Shown: piece by piece, positions 17,799 to 27,305 of the stretch
How positions within the stretch are numbered: the stretch's first letter is position 1
Layout of the letters: each line of letters opens with the position of its first letter
Assembly: GCF_022631235.3 (NCBI RefSeq)
Contig: NZ_CP093310.2
Span: 62,001 to 126,000 of the forward strand
Origin: Psychrobacter raelei
GTDB taxonomy: Bacteria; Pseudomonadota; Gammaproteobacteria; Pseudomonadales; Moraxellaceae
DNA length: 64,000 nucleotides
Direction of reading: 5' to 3'
The notes under the pieces: model-generated
Seen by the model: only the letters and a program-made list of their open reading frames with translations
What the model was told of the DNA's origin: nothing
The model's database searches: none
Program-made: the position numbers and the translations under genes

Positions 17799-18425
17799 AT
17801 GACTACTGAAATCCATCCAAACCCAGCCAACCGTCCGAATCGTATAGCCAGTGTTGAGCGTAATACCGCTGAGACTCAAGTCAGCGTCACTGTCAATCTT
17901 GATGGGACAGGCCAAGGTAAAATCGATACTGGTGTGCCATTTTTGGACCATATGCTAGACCAAATCAAGCGTCATGGTCTATTTGACTTAGACATCACCT
18001 GTAAAGGCGATACTTACATTGATGATCACCACAGCGTCGAGGACACCGGCATTACTTTGGGTCACGCTTTTGCCAAAGCGTTGGGCGACAAAAAGGGCAT
18101 TCGTCGTTATGGCCACTTTTATGCGCCATTAGATGAGTCATTAACCCGTGCGGTGGTAGATATTTCTGGTCGTCCAGGGCTGCACATGGACATTCCTTTT
18201 ACCCGCTCGCACGTTGGTAATTTTGATGTGGATTTATTCAGCGAATTCTTTTTTGGCTTTGTTAACCATGCGTGGATGACAGTGCACTTAGACAACCTTA
18301 AGGGTAAAAATAGCCATCACCAGATTGAGTGTACTTTTAAGGCCTTTGCTCGTGCGCTGCGTATGGCTTGTGAGTATGATGAGCGTGCGCTAAACACGCT
18401 ACCTTCTACCAAAGAGGCATTGTAA
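17799..18425 (+). CDS. hisB: Imidazoleglycerol-phosphate dehydratase HisB
   Basis: Sixth step of histidine synthesis: Mn-dependent dehydration of imidazoleglycerol phosphate. The monofunctional form (about 208 residues) lacks the HisB-N phosphatase found in E. coli. The metal-binding histidine clusters are visible: [31 protein letters not shown], and [18 protein letters not shown]. The start is taken at ATG 17799; GTG 17784 in the same frame is an alternative. The hisH start follows 4 bases after the stop codon, so the pair is an operon. The rest of the pathway is not adjacent. hisA is at the other end of the window. Confidence 0.93.
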   Translation: MTTEIHPNPANRPNRIASVERNTAETQVSVTVNLDGTGQGKIDTGVPFLDHMLDQIKRHGLFDLDITCKGDTYIDDHHSVEDTGITLGHAFAKALGDKKGIRRYGHFYAPLDESLTRAVVDISGRPGLHMDIPFTRSHVGNFDVDLFSEFFFGFVNHAWMTVHLDNLKGKNSHHQIECTFKAFARALRMACEYDERALNTLPSTKEAL

Positions 18426-18429
18426 CTAT

Positions 18430-19065
18430 ATGACCAAAATTGCATTGTTAGACTATGGCATGGGCAACCTCCACTCTGCCAGCAAAGCGTTGGCTGCGGT
18501 GGGGGCTGAGGTATCTATTACCAATGATCCAAACATCATCCGTGCAGCAGACAAAATCGTCTTTCCAGGCGTAGGGGCAATGCGCGACTGTATGGCACAG
18601 ATGCGTGAGCAAGGGATTGATGAGGTGGTCAAAGAAGCGGCCTTTAATAAGCCGGTGATGGCAATTTGTGTCGGCATGCAAGCGCTGTTTACGGAGTCGC
18701 TTGAGTTTGAACATACCGAGTGTTTGGATATCCTGCAAGGTCAGGTAAAACAGTTTGACCCTAGCTGGATTGATCCCAAAGGCGAGACCATCAAGATTCC
18801 TCATATGGGCTGGAATACCATTGAAGGCATGGATTTGAGTCATCCGCTGTGGCAAGGTATTGATGAGCATGCGCATTTTTATTTCGTACACAGCTATTAC
18901 TGCGCCCCAGAAGATAACTCTGTGGTGGCGGCGGTGTGTGATTATGGTCAGCCGTTTTGTGCCAGCGTGTTAAAAGACAATCTGTTTGCGACCCAGTTTC
19001 ACCCAGAAAAAAGCCACAATGATGGGCTACAACTGCTAAAAAACTTCGTTGAATGGAACATCTAA
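18430..19065 (+). CDS. hisH: Imidazole glycerol phosphate synthase, glutaminase subunit HisH
   Basis: Class I glutamine amidotransferase that feeds ammonia to HisF. The start is [14 protein letters not shown], and the oxyanion/nucleophile region is [14 protein letters not shown] with the catalytic cysteine (about C79). The His-Glu pair lies in [19 protein letters not shown]. The 211 residues are slightly longer than E. coli HisH (196). It is translated right after hisB with 4 bases between. A terminator follows at 19170. hisF and hisA are not beside it. Confidence 0.94.
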   Translation: MTKIALLDYGMGNLHSASKALAAVGAEVSITNDPNIIRAADKIVFPGVGAMRDCMAQMREQGIDEVVKEAAFNKPVMAICVGMQALFTESLEFEHTECLDILQGQVKQFDPSWIDPKGETIKIPHMGWNTIEGMDLSHPLWQGIDEHAHFYFVHSYYCAPEDNSVVAAVCDYGQPFCASVLKDNLFATQFHPEKSHNDGLQLLKNFVEWNI

Positions 19066-19169
19066 CCAACTGGCAACATGACAATTCCAATAACAAGGCC
19101 AATAGCAATCAGGCTCGCAGCTAAAAAGACAGCAGCTAAAAAAACAGCCACAAACTAGAAAAATAGCAA

Positions 19170-19205
19170 AATACCCATCGGCTTTACGGCAGTGGGTATT
19201 TTTTT
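19170..19205 (+). terminator. Rho-independent terminator downstream of hisBH
   Basis: AATACCCA (19170-19177) pairs with TGGGTATT (19193-19200), followed by a run of T. The inner part GCTTTACGGCAG is a large loop. The stretch between it and the hisH stop contains a small repeat, CAGCTAAAAAGACAGC (from 19117). Confidence 0.82.
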
Positions 19206-19399
19206 GTATAAAAATACTGGTATAAAATACTTAGCTATCAAGCTTACTTGCCGACATAGAAAATCCCAACAAATCATAACCCATCTTGTGGGTCGCTGCC
19301 TTATACTAATCGACTTCATTATTATTCCCCTTCAAGGCCATAGGGCAACTGGCCGAGTCTTGAAGAAGACTTTTGCGCTATAAAGAGAGCTTGGCAAAA

Positions 19400-19759
19400 G
19401 TGAGGCAACTTTTGGACGATAACGTGATCGATTTTCAACAATTTAAAATAAAAGTGATTGAGCTTACCGGACTTGAGAGAGATGCGCTGCATATCTATGT
19501 GGGGATCGGCGTGTTTTTAATAACCTTGATGCTGACCCGAAAATGGGTCAGGTATCACCGCACTAGGCTGAAGCTAGCACTGCTTGTGGCCATAGCGTTT
19601 GCACTGATGGGTGAGTTTTTGGACTTAAGGCACAGTTATCCCAATCTATCGGGCGATATTTTGGCAGCCAGTATCCATGATATTATCAATACCTGTTTTT
19701 GGCCGCTGATGCTGTATGTGATTAATCGCTGGACCCCTTTATTTAACAAAGACGACTGA
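19400..19759 (+). CDS. Small membrane protein of unknown function
   Basis: About 119 residues with a soluble start (RQLLDDNVIDFQQFKIKV, then TGLERDALHIYVG). Three hydrophobic helices follow: IGVFLITLMLT, LALLVAIAFALMGEFLDLR and ASIHDIINTCFWPLMLYVI. The layout recalls small VanZ-like or phosphate-stress inner-membrane proteins, but I do not recognise a named family. The start is uncertain: GTG 19400 has an AGAGAG site about ten bases upstream, while TTG 19373 or 19391 would lengthen it. The spacer 19206-19399 upstream holds no other feature I can support. Confidence 0.6.
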   Translation: MRQLLDDNVIDFQQFKIKVIELTGLERDALHIYVGIGVFLITLMLTRKWVRYHRTRLKLALLVAIAFALMGEFLDLRHSYPNLSGDILAASIHDIINTCFWPLMLYVINRWTPLFNKDD

Positions 19760-19850
19760 TACTATCAATTGCAACTACTCTCAACCATAAGCTGCTGTCG
19801 GCTTAACCCAAAAGTTTTTAGAATAAAATGATGCGCCATAAAGGATAAGA

Positions 19851-20294
19851 ATGACAAGTGCGGTACAACCTGAACAAAAAATGCGTAGCAGAAACGACAG
19901 AATCCGTCATGCCCTAGGCTTTGAGATTCTAGGGCTGATGCTGTTTGCCCCTTTGGGGAGCTGGGTGTTTGGCTATGAGCTGCATACCATGGGGGTTATC
20001 GCTGTGGCGGCCTCTATTGTTGCCACAGTTTGGAACTACTTTTATAACATATTATTCGATAATGCCATGGTTAAGCTGCGCGGCAGTGTCCACAAAACCC
20101 TCCTTATTCGCATCTTACATGCGCTGTTGTTTGAGGGCGGACTGTTGTTATTGTTTATGCCGATCATTGCTTGGTATTTGGGTATCACCTTATGGGAGGC
20201 CTTCATTATGGATATCGCAATGGCACTATTTTATTTGGTTTATGCCTTTTTTTATAACATTGCTTATGACAAAGTATTTCCTATTGATCGCTAA
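19851..20294 (+). CDS. PACE-family efflux transporter (AceI-like)
   Basis: Small inner-membrane proton-coupled exporter of the proteobacterial antimicrobial compound efflux family. The 147 residues contain four membrane helices arranged as two bacterial transmembrane-pair repeats. Repeat 1 is RIRHALGFEILGLMLFAPLG with the essential-type Glu in the first helix. The matching asparagine-rich VWNYFYNILFDNAMV ends it. Repeat 2 is LHALLFEGGLLLLFMPIIAW and ends with YAFFYNIAYDKVFP. AAGGATAAG precedes the ATG. In Acinetobacter, AceI exports chlorhexidine and short diamines; the native substrate here is unknown. Confidence 0.88.
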   Translation: MTSAVQPEQKMRSRNDRIRHALGFEILGLMLFAPLGSWVFGYELHTMGVIAVAASIVATVWNYFYNILFDNAMVKLRGSVHKTLLIRILHALLFEGGLLLLFMPIIAWYLGITLWEAFIMDIAMALFYLVYAFFYNIAYDKVFPIDR

Positions 20295-20296
20295 AT

Positions 20297-20328
20297 AAAA
20301 ATGCCCGACCAATTGGCCGGGCATTTTT
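20297..20328. terminator. Bidirectional terminator between the PACE gene and acnA
   Basis: AAAAATGCCCG (20297-20307) and CGGGCATTTTT (20318-20328) are perfect complements. This serves both the plus-strand PACE gene and the minus-strand acnA, which converge here. Confidence 0.92.
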
Positions 20329-20360
20329 ATTCACACTAAGATCAGTACAAGGTTAAGCCA

Positions 20361-23141
20361 TTAAGCTTGGTTTTCTGCTGCCAGTTGACGCAGTACATAG
20401 TGTAATACACCGCCATGACGCACATATTCACGCTCTTTTGGCGTCTGCAGCATCACATTGACTTCAAAGCTCTCAGAGCTACCATCAGCGCGTGTGGCAG
20501 TAACGGTGGCGGTTCTGCTTTCACCATTTTCAAGCCCTGTGATGCTGAGCACCTCTGAGCCATCTAAGTTATAAGTGTCTGCATTTTCGCCTTTTTTGAA
20601 GGTTAAAGGCAGCACACCCATACCCACTAGGTTTGAGCGGTGAATACGCTCAAATGAGCTGGTCAATACTGCTTTTACCCCAAGCAAAATAGTACCTTTA
20701 GCAGCCCAGTCACGGCTAGAGCCTGACCCGTATTCTTCACCACCTAAGACCACCAAAGGACGTTTGTCCTCTTTGTACTTCATCGCCGCATCATAGATGG
20801 CCATCTCTTCACCCTGCTCTAAGGTGGCTTTATCACCGCTGAAGTAATAAGTGTAGCCGCCTTCTTTACCGCCCATCATTTTGTTTTTGATACGGATATT
20901 GGCAAAAGTACCTCGAGTCATGACCGCATCATTACCACGGCGTGAACCATAGCTGTTGAAGTCTGCTTGCAGTACGCCGCGCTGTTGTAAGTATTTACCC
21001 GCTGGTGAATTAGGATCGATATTGCCCGCAGGTGAGATGTGGTCTGTGGTGATTGAGTTGCCAAACAGACCCAAAATACGCGCGCCTGTGATGTCTTTAA
21101 TGCCTTCAGGCTCCATGGTCATGTCCTCGAAGAACGGTGGGTTCTTGATGTAGGTTGACTCATCGCTCCAAGGATATAGCTGACTATCGGCTGAGCTTAT
21201 GGCGTTCCAAGCCTCACTACCGTTAAATACTTCGCCATAGTTCTTGCGGAACATCTCAGCATCAATGTTATTGGCAATCAGCTCGTTAATCTCAGCTGAG
21301 GTCGGCCAGATGTCTTTTAAGAACACATCATTGCCTTCTTGGTCTTGACCTAGAGGCTGTGTGGTCAAGTCAATATCAACCGTACCTGCTAGGGCGTAAG
21401 CCACTACTAACGGTGGAGAAGCCAAATAGCTGGCTTTGACATGCGAGTGGATACGACCCTCAAAGTTACGGTTACCCGATAACACGGCAGCGGCCACTAG
21501 GTTGTTCTCTTCAATGCCTTTTTCAACCGCTTCTAAAAGTGGGCCTGAGTTACCGATACAGGTGGTACAACCATAGCCGACTAAGTAGAAGCCGGTTTTT
21601 TCAAGCTCATCCATCAGTTTGGTTTTTTCTAGATAATCAGTGACCACTTTTGAGCCTGGAGCCAAAGAGGTTTTTACCCAAGGCTTGGCTTTTAGACCTT
21701 TGGCCGCTGCCTTTTTGGCCACCAGACCAGCACCAATCATAACCGCAGGGTTTGAGGTGTTGGTACAAGAGGTAATGGCAGCGATAACCAAGGAGCCATC
21801 ATGTAGCTGATGAGTCTTGTTATCGATATCAATGCTTGAGAACACCTTCGGTTTGGCAGACAGACGCTCAGCCTGCTCTTGCTCACCGCCTTCTTCATCA
21901 AAGCGTACTTTGCCTTCTTTTTCTGAGGCGCGATCTTTTGTCATGGTATGCAGCGTTTCGCCAAATTTTTGATGCATATCTGCCAAGTTGATGCGCTGCT
22001 GTGGTAGGTTTGGACCGGCCAGTGCAGGCTGTACAGTAGATAAGTCTAGATGTAGGTTACTTGAGTAAGTGGCCGCTGGGGTATCGGCATCGTGCCACAA
22101 TCCTTGCGCTTTAGCATACTGCTCTACCAGCTCAATTTGTGCTTCATCACGGCCCGATAGGCGCAGATAGTCAATGGCCATCTGGTCAATAGGGAAGATA
22201 CCACAAGTGGCACCGTACTCTGGCGCCATGTTGGCAATCGTTGCACGATCCGCCAGCGGCATGCTGTGTAAGCCCTCGCCATAGAACTCAACGAATTTAC
22301 CAACCACACCATGTGCCCGCAGCATTTCGACCACACGCAGTACCAAGTCAGTGGCGGTAACCCCTTCTTGTAGCTTGCCTGTCATCTCAAAGCCAACCAC
22401 TTGCGGGATCAGCATAGAGGAGGGCTGTCCGAGCATCGCAGCTTCCGCCTCAATACCGCCCACACCCCAGCCCAGCACGCCAATACCGTTAATCATAGTG
22501 GTGTGGCTATCGGTACCAAAGACGGTATCTGGATAAGCGGTGAGCTCACCGTTTTGTTCACTGGCCATCACCACACGTGCTAAATACTCAAGGTTAACTT
22601 GGTGCACGATACCGGTGGCTGGTGGGACAACTACGAAGTTTTCAAAGGCGTTTTTGCCCCAGTGCAAAAACTCATAGCGCTCATTGTTGCGTTTAAATTC
22701 GATTTTCTCGTTTAAATCCAATGAGTCTTCACGGCCGTAGACATCGACTTGTACCGAATGGTCAACGACCAGTTCACTGGGAATAAAAGGGTTGATTTGA
22801 TCAGCTTTACCGCCAAGCTTGACGACCGCATCACGCATGGCTGCCAAGTCTACAACAGAGGGCACGCCCGTAAAGTCTTGTAGCACTACACGCGCCGGCA
22901 TAAAGGCAATCTCTTTTGAGGCCTCAGCGCCTGCGTCCCAGTTGGCGACTGCTTCAATATGGTTCTCACCCACAGACTGTCCACCATCTTCATTGCGCAG
23001 CAGGTTCTCTAACACCACTTTCATGCTGTAAGGCAGACGGTTAATATTGGGGTATTTTTCAGCCAGTTTGGGTAGGCTATAGTAGGCATGGTCTTTGCCA
23101 GCGACAGTTAAGCTGTCTTTGACGTTAAAAATATCACTCAT
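20361..23141 (-). CDS. acnA: Aconitate hydratase AcnA
   Basis: TCA-cycle and glyoxylate-cycle enzyme isomerising citrate to isocitrate through a [4Fe-4S] cluster. The cluster cysteines are C459 (ITSCTNTSNP), C525 and C528 (GYGCTTCIGNSGP). The AcnA/IRP1-type start SLTVAGKDHAYYSLPKLAEK and the swivel-domain block GGEEYGSGSSRDWAAKG confirm the class over AcnB. The 926 residues exceed E. coli AcnA (891). The surplus is a charged segment at about residues 401-432, rich in E, K and G, just before the cluster domain. AAGGAAG precedes the ATG. Monocistronic. Confidence 0.96.
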   Translation of the reverse strand: MSDIFNVKDSLTVAGKDHAYYSLPKLAEKYPNINRLPYSMKVVLENLLRNEDGGQSVGENHIEAVANWDAGAEASKEIAFMPARVVLQDFTGVPSVVDLAAMRDAVVKLGGKADQINPFIPSELVVDHSVQVDVYGREDSLDLNEKIEFKRNNERYEFLHWGKNAFENFVVVPPATGIVHQVNLEYLARVVMASEQNGELTAYPDTVFGTDSHTTMINGIGVLGWGVGGIEAEAAMLGQPSSMLIPQVVGFEMTGKLQEGVTATDLVLRVVEMLRAHGVVGKFVEFYGEGLHSMPLADRATIANMAPEYGATCGIFPIDQMAIDYLRLSGRDEAQIELVEQYAKAQGLWHDADTPAATYSSNLHLDLSTVQPALAGPNLPQQRINLADMHQKFGETLHTMTKDRASEKEGKVRFDEEGGEQEQAERLSAKPKVFSSIDIDNKTHQLHDGSLVIAAITSCTNTSNPAVMIGAGLVAKKAAAKGLKAKPWVKTSLAPGSKVVTDYLEKTKLMDELEKTGFYLVGYGCTTCIGNSGPLLEAVEKGIEENNLVAAAVLSGNRNFEGRIHSHVKASYLASPPLVVAYALAGTVDIDLTTQPLGQDQEGNDVFLKDIWPTSAEINELIANNIDAEMFRKNYGEVFNGSEAWNAISSADSQLYPWSDESTYIKNPPFFEDMTMEPEGIKDITGARILGLFGNSITTDHISPAGNIDPNSPAGKYLQQRGVLQADFNSYGSRRGNDAVMTRGTFANIRIKNKMMGGKEGGYTYYFSGDKATLEQGEEMAIYDAAMKYKEDKRPLVVLGGEEYGSGSSRDWAAKGTILLGVKAVLTSSFERIHRSNLVGMGVLPLTFKKGENADTYNLDGSEVLSITGLENGESRTATVTATRADGSSESFEVNVMLQTPKEREYVRHGGVLHYVLRQLAAENQA

Positions 23142-23646
23142 GATGGCTTCCTTTTCTAGTTATTAACTTTTTTATAGTATTAAGTCATTGATAGGTAAGG
23201 TGGCTAACTGCGTACTCTTCTGTGAGTCGTGTTGGGCTATTCCTTAGCCGAAGTTTTTTAAGCTTCACTTATAAGGCCTTAGATAAGCTTATAAGCGTTA
23301 AATAATAGTGAGCTTGTGACGTATTTATCATAAAAGTGGCTGTGATGCCTGTGATAAAGTGATACCTATGATAAGTATGACGACAAGCGGTTAGTAATAA
23401 GTGGCTCTTTTTGCCATTTATCACTTCTACTAACATAACAAATTTAGCGAGAGTTATTAAGACCTACAGCGTTGTGTCAACGTGGTGAAATCGTAACAAA
23501 TACTGCTAAAGCCGACCCGAGCCTACGCATTAGCGATGATAAAGTCAGCATCAATAGTGTAGATCGCTATTAGGTGGAGGCTTAGTTGCGATTATGACTA
23601 TTAAAATCAACTAATGAAACCAAGCTATGGGGGAGAGTAGCCTACG
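23142..23646. other. Intergenic spacer upstream of acnA
   Basis: About 500 AT-rich bases without a gene. It should hold the acnA promoter at its left. I see repeated GATAA/GTGATAA words around 23350-23400, but nothing that can be named. Confidence 0.45.
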
Positions 23647-24006
23647 CTACTCTTTATCTTGCGGGGTGTTTTTATGTTGCCAAGGAAAGCGGCCTTCTAA
23701 TTCTACTTGTAAAGACAGGCTCAAAAAGGTGCGAATGATGACAATCACCCCTAATACCACCACACTGCGCAAGGTTGGTTCGGTAACCACAGTGGCCATA
23801 ATATCAGCGGCAATAAGCACCTCTAAGCCCAATAAGATGGATTTACCCACCCCTTGACGAACGCCTAGATAAGTGTCATGACTGAACTTGTTCGAAGAGA
23901 TGGCTGCCTTATAAAAAGCCAATATCAGCCCAATAAACATGATCATGACGCCGATAAACTCAACTATCTTAGCAATAAGGTCAATTGATTCTATTAAATA
24001 CGGCAT
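23647..24006 (-). CDS. DUF1622 family membrane protein
   Basis: About 119 residues with three hydrophobic segments: VEFIGVMIMFIGLILAFY, then ILLGLEVLIAADIMATVV, then VVVLGVIVIIRTFLSL. The block GLEVLIAADIMATV followed by IIRTFLSLSLQVELEG is diagnostic of DUF1622, whose members are small inner-membrane proteins without known function. The ATG at 24006 (MPYLIESIDL) is chosen because a GAGAG ribosome site lies seven bases upstream; an upstream in-frame ATG would add eight residues. It is downstream of the amidohydrolase gene, with a terminator between. Confidence 0.8.
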   Translation of the reverse strand: MPYLIESIDLIAKIVEFIGVMIMFIGLILAFYKAAISSNKFSHDTYLGVRQGVGKSILLGLEVLIAADIMATVVTEPTLRSVVVLGVIVIIRTFLSLSLQVELEGRFPWQHKNTPQDKE

Positions 24007-24041
24007 TTGATTTCTCTCGTGCAAGTTCAATGTGACGAGCT

Positions 24042-24067
24042 AAAAATCGGCCTACGCGGTAGACCGA
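24042..24067 (-). terminator. Terminator downstream of the amidohydrolase gene
   Basis: On the minus strand TCGGTCTAC and GTAGGCCGA form a 9-bp stem (one G-T pair) with a three-base loop, followed by TTTTTA. It lies 29 bases after the amidohydrolase stop. Confidence 0.75.
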
Positions 24068-24095
24068 CTTTAGTCATCAATTGGAGGGTTATCTG

Positions 24096-25952
24096 CTACT
24101 TAGCCACAGGCTTCTGCGCATTGTGATAGCCGCCATAGTATTTAACAGGAGACCAGCTAGGAATGACTGCTGGTAACTGCGGATCTAATTTATTATATTC
24201 GCCAGCGCCATATGCTATTTTGCCACCTACCACAGTTAATACCGACTCAATACCCTTAATTTTTTCTTCTGGTACTGTAAAGTAATCGTCAGAGAGCAGA
24301 ACGAAATCTGCATATTTACCCGGTTCTAGGCTGCCTTTGACGTCCTCTTCATTTGAGAACCAAGCACTGCCACTGGTGTATACCTCTAGCGCATCGTCTC
24401 TGTCTAATAGGTTGTCTTTGTCATACAGCTTCATGCCACCGACTGTCTTACCTGTCGTCATCCAATATAGAGATATCCATGGGTTATAACTGGCGACGCG
24501 AGTCCCATCTGTTCCTGAGCCTAATGGAATGCCCATGTCATAGATTTTCTTAAATGGCGGGGTAGTCTTAGCCGCTTGTGCACCATAACGCTCAACAAAA
24601 TACTCGCCTGCATACGCCATGCGGTCTTGTACCGAAACACCACCATTCAAGCGCTTGATTTCACGTAGGGTGTCGTCAGTAATGGTCTCGCCATGGTCAA
24701 TTGCCCAGCGCATCTCATTTTTGATTTTGCCGTTATTTTCACGGTCAATCTCATCAACCAAATCAACGATCAGCTTGGTATTCTCGCCATAAGTAGAATG
24801 CTGTCTAAATGGCCAGCCTTTATCAACATGCATTTGGATGATTTCTTTGGTGGCTTCACGCCAGCCTTTATTGTCTTTAATCAACGGCTTATCGGCTAAG
24901 AAGTTTTCAAAGTCTCCAGCGGCCCACGTCATATATTCCCCGCCACCTTTTAACTCATAGCCATGGTCGTGGGCGATATCTTCATTCACAGATGCTTTAT
25001 TATTGACCATCCATTTTTCAAAGGCTTGTTTTTCTTCACCTGCTTTTTGTGGGAACAAATAGTAAGAGATGCGTAACGACGAATCACCACTGGTGGCCAA
25101 TGCTTTTGACGCTTCATAGTCATCTGGGAAAGTATGACCACCGCCGCCTGCATCAATGGCACTGGTCAGACCAAAGCGGTTTAACTCATGATGAAAGTGC
25201 TTGGTAGAGTTGATCATCTCTTCTTCAGACAGCTGTGGCATTTTACCGATCACCTGATATAGAATCATCGCATTCGGTTCTGCCAATAGCACCCCAGTTG
25301 GATCACCGTTGGCATCTTTTTCATAGCGGCTGTCATTATTTGGTGGTTGCGTATTGCGGTCGATATTTAACGCCTTCATACCCGCTTTGTTCAGCCAGCC
25401 TCGGCTGTATAAATATAAGACGAAAGCAGGTGTATCACCCGTGGCTTCATTGATCTCTTCAATGGTTGGCATTCGCTTTTCTTCGAATTGATACGGTGAC
25501 CAGCCCCCAATAACTCGAACCCATTGTCCCTTAGGCGTACGCTCTGCTTGCTCTTTTAGCATACGCAGTGCTTCTTTTAATGAGGTCACCCCATCCCAGC
25601 GTAGCTCAGAGTTATAAAAACGGCCGCCACGAGTAATATGTAGGTGAGAGTCGTTTAGACCAGGGATTAAGGTTCTGCCATGACCATCAATAACTTGAGT
25701 ATGCGCATCTCTTAGACGTAAAATCTCAGCAGCGCTACCGGTACGCAGCACTTTACCGTCTTTTACGGCAATGGCTTCAGCCGTAGTGCGCTTGTCATCC
25801 ATGACGGCCACTTTGGCATTAGTCACAATCATATCAGCAGATTGCAGCGTATTATATGAGCCTTGCGGTGTGCTCTGAGTGGCGCAAGCGGATAAAACGC
25901 TGGCCGCCCCCGCAAACAATATTAAGTTCTTCTTTTTAAAGTTATTGTTCAT
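24096..25952 (-). CDS. Lipoprotein amidohydrolase, YtcJ/amidohydrolase-3 family
   Basis: Metal-dependent hydrolase, 618 residues, with a lipoprotein signal peptide (lipobox LSAC, C23), so it is predicted to be membrane-anchored outside the cytoplasm. The metal ligands of the amidohydrolase barrel are H103 and H105 in NDSHLH, then GWPFRQHSTYG, AIDHGE and GSGTDGTRV near the C-terminus. The family layout (LIPGLNDSHLHI, GGWSPYQF, VLLAEPNAM) matches YtcJ-type enzymes. Substrates in this group range over amides and N-formyl amino acids, and nothing here fixes one. A perfect 22-bp tandem repeat lies just upstream of its ribosome site (AAGGGA), so specific regulation is likely. Confidence 0.85.
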   Translation of the reverse strand: MNNNFKKKNLILFAGAASVLSACATQSTPQGSYNTLQSADMIVTNAKVAVMDDKRTTAEAIAVKDGKVLRTGSAAEILRLRDAHTQVIDGHGRTLIPGLNDSHLHITRGGRFYNSELRWDGVTSLKEALRMLKEQAERTPKGQWVRVIGGWSPYQFEEKRMPTIEEINEATGDTPAFVLYLYSRGWLNKAGMKALNIDRNTQPPNNDSRYEKDANGDPTGVLLAEPNAMILYQVIGKMPQLSEEEMINSTKHFHHELNRFGLTSAIDAGGGGHTFPDDYEASKALATSGDSSLRISYYLFPQKAGEEKQAFEKWMVNNKASVNEDIAHDHGYELKGGGEYMTWAAGDFENFLADKPLIKDNKGWREATKEIIQMHVDKGWPFRQHSTYGENTKLIVDLVDEIDRENNGKIKNEMRWAIDHGETITDDTLREIKRLNGGVSVQDRMAYAGEYFVERYGAQAAKTTPPFKKIYDMGIPLGSGTDGTRVASYNPWISLYWMTTGKTVGGMKLYDKDNLLDRDDALEVYTSGSAWFSNEEDVKGSLEPGKYADFVLLSDDYFTVPEEKIKGIESVLTVVGGKIAYGAGEYNKLDPQLPAVIPSWSPVKYYGGYHNAQKPVAK

Positions 25953-25966
25953 AGCTGTCCCTTAAT

Positions 25967-26010
25967 TTTAATGATAACAATGGTCATATTTAATGATAAC
26001 AATGGTCATA
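25967..26010. repeat. Perfect 22-bp tandem direct repeat upstream of the amidohydrolase gene
   Basis: Two identical 22-base copies, 25967-25988 and 25989-26010, each containing TGATAACAATGGTCA. They lie 15-58 bases upstream of the start codon. Each copy contains a degenerate dyad of 7-1-7 form that resembles the Fur consensus (TGATAAT-n-ATTATCA) at 12 of 14 positions. Two sites spaced by 22 bp, about two helical turns, suit an operator. The regulator is an inference. Confidence 0.75.
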
Positions 26011-26179
26011 AATTTAGAAAAAAACCAGTAGCAAAAGGCAGTTTAACATAGAAAATTGGCGCAAATAGCGGTTGGTAAACTTTTATAAACAACAGAAACA
26101 AAACTTCACACTGTTAATTTAATATTTATTTAACCATTTTTAAATGAAGTTATGCTTCATAAATTACAAAATCGGACAC

Positions 26180-26214
26180 AAAAAAAGACCGCTACTGAGA
26201 GTAACGGCCTTTTA
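26180..26214 (-). terminator. Terminator downstream of the Cj0069-family gene
   Basis: On the minus strand GGCCGTTACT and AGTAGCGGTC pair over 10 positions with two G-T pairs, followed by a run of T. It lies 20 bases after the gene. Confidence 0.78.
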
Positions 26215-26234
26215 GAAATAAAGGGTGGGAGTGA

Positions 26235-27305
26235 TTAGATGGTAAAGGCTGGGAAGCGGCTGTTGATCACACTTTCAGCTTCAATCAAATTCATAATCTC
26301 ATCCGCAATATTCTCCGATAGCTCTAAATGGGTGCTAAAACCGACACAAGAGGAGTTAATTTCCCCCAGTACATAGACGTCTTTGCCCTCGGCATCTGTA
26401 TCAAGAATAAAGTCAGCAGTCCACAGCAGCGGTAAAGCATAACCACCTAAGCGTGACTGTAGCATGGGAATGCTCGACTCCACCGTATCTACCATTTCCT
26501 GCCACTGCTCAGGCTTATCATAACGATAGGTGGCGCCTGAGAATAAAGTGGCGGAGAAGGCATCGGCAGATTGATCCGGTTTTTTGTGCACGATAGAGAC
26601 CGCTTTATCACGCAGCATCAGGACACGAATCTCTCCCTCTTTGATGCGCGGTAAAAAGGGCATGTCCAAGATTAGACCACTGTCGCCCTCTAAATACTGA
26701 TAACAAAACTCGATGAATTCACCCAAGGTTTTTTCTTCAGTATGATTATCCCGAGCTTCGGTGAGCTTTAACAGCGCATCTTCAGGGATCTCTGCCAAGT
26801 CTTTGTATTTTTTTGGGTCTTTTAACTGCACGCGCCAAATGCCTTCACCGGTTGAGCCGCGGTTTTGCTTTAGCACACGCTCACCCCGTGCCAAAGTCTG
26901 GGGGAATTGGTGCTTTAGTGCATCATAGTCATAATAGCAGTACACATCTTCTGGAACCAAAGAGGTGCCTTTTAGACGCTCAACCACATTTTTTGCGCCA
27001 TAATTAATCATCACATCAGGATGCGGTAAGCCTTTGACTCCCTGATGCACCAATTCACGTAGCATTTGAAAATAACCGGTTTCATCTTTGAGGTTGCCTG
27101 GATTAATTCGGCTCACATAAGCATCGGCTTTATCAATGGTATAGCGATAGATTTCACCACGATTTTCATCACTATAAAAAATAACCTCGGCGCTCCAGCC
27201 GCGGGCTTTTAAGGACTCAATAATAGGGTAAGTATCACGGCGATAGCCATATTTGCTTTTGTCAGAGCCGCCACGGGCCTCAAAAATAACGACGTGTTTT
27301 TTCAT
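26235..27305 (-). CDS. ATP-grasp-fold protein, Cj0069 family
   Basis: A 356-residue cytosolic protein that I recognise as the Cj0069 family, a glutathione-synthetase/ATP-grasp-like group without an assigned substrate. The start is VVIFEARGGSDKSKYGYRRDTYPI. ATP-grasp elements follow: a nucleotide-loop region RVLKQNRGSTGEGIWRVQL, an acidic metal region GEIRVLMLRDKA with ILDMPFLPRI, and a C-terminal DVYVLGEINSSCVGFS where E and N would bind Mg. The enzyme probably ligates or modifies a small carboxylate. It stands alone with its own terminator, and GAAGAG precedes the start. Confidence 0.75.
   Translation of the reverse strand: MKKHVVIFEARGGSDKSKYGYRRDTYPIIESLKARGWSAEVIFYSDENRGEIYRYTIDKADAYVSRINPGNLKDETGYFQMLRELVHQGVKGLPHPDVMINYGAKNVVERLKGTSLVPEDVYCYYDYDALKHQFPQTLARGERVLKQNRGSTGEGIWRVQLKDPKKYKDLAEIPEDALLKLTEARDNHTEEKTLGEFIEFCYQYLEGDSGLILDMPFLPRIKEGEIRVLMLRDKAVSIVHKKPDQSADAFSATLFSGATYRYDKPEQWQEMVDTVESSIPMLQSRLGGYALPLLWTADFILDTDAEGKDVYVLGEINSSCVGFSTHLELSENIADEIMNLIEAESVINSRFPAFTI

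Noticed and set aside
19192..19383. Open frame of 63 residues after hisH
   Set aside because: It begins inside the hisBH terminator, has no ribosome site, and reads as AT-rich spacer.
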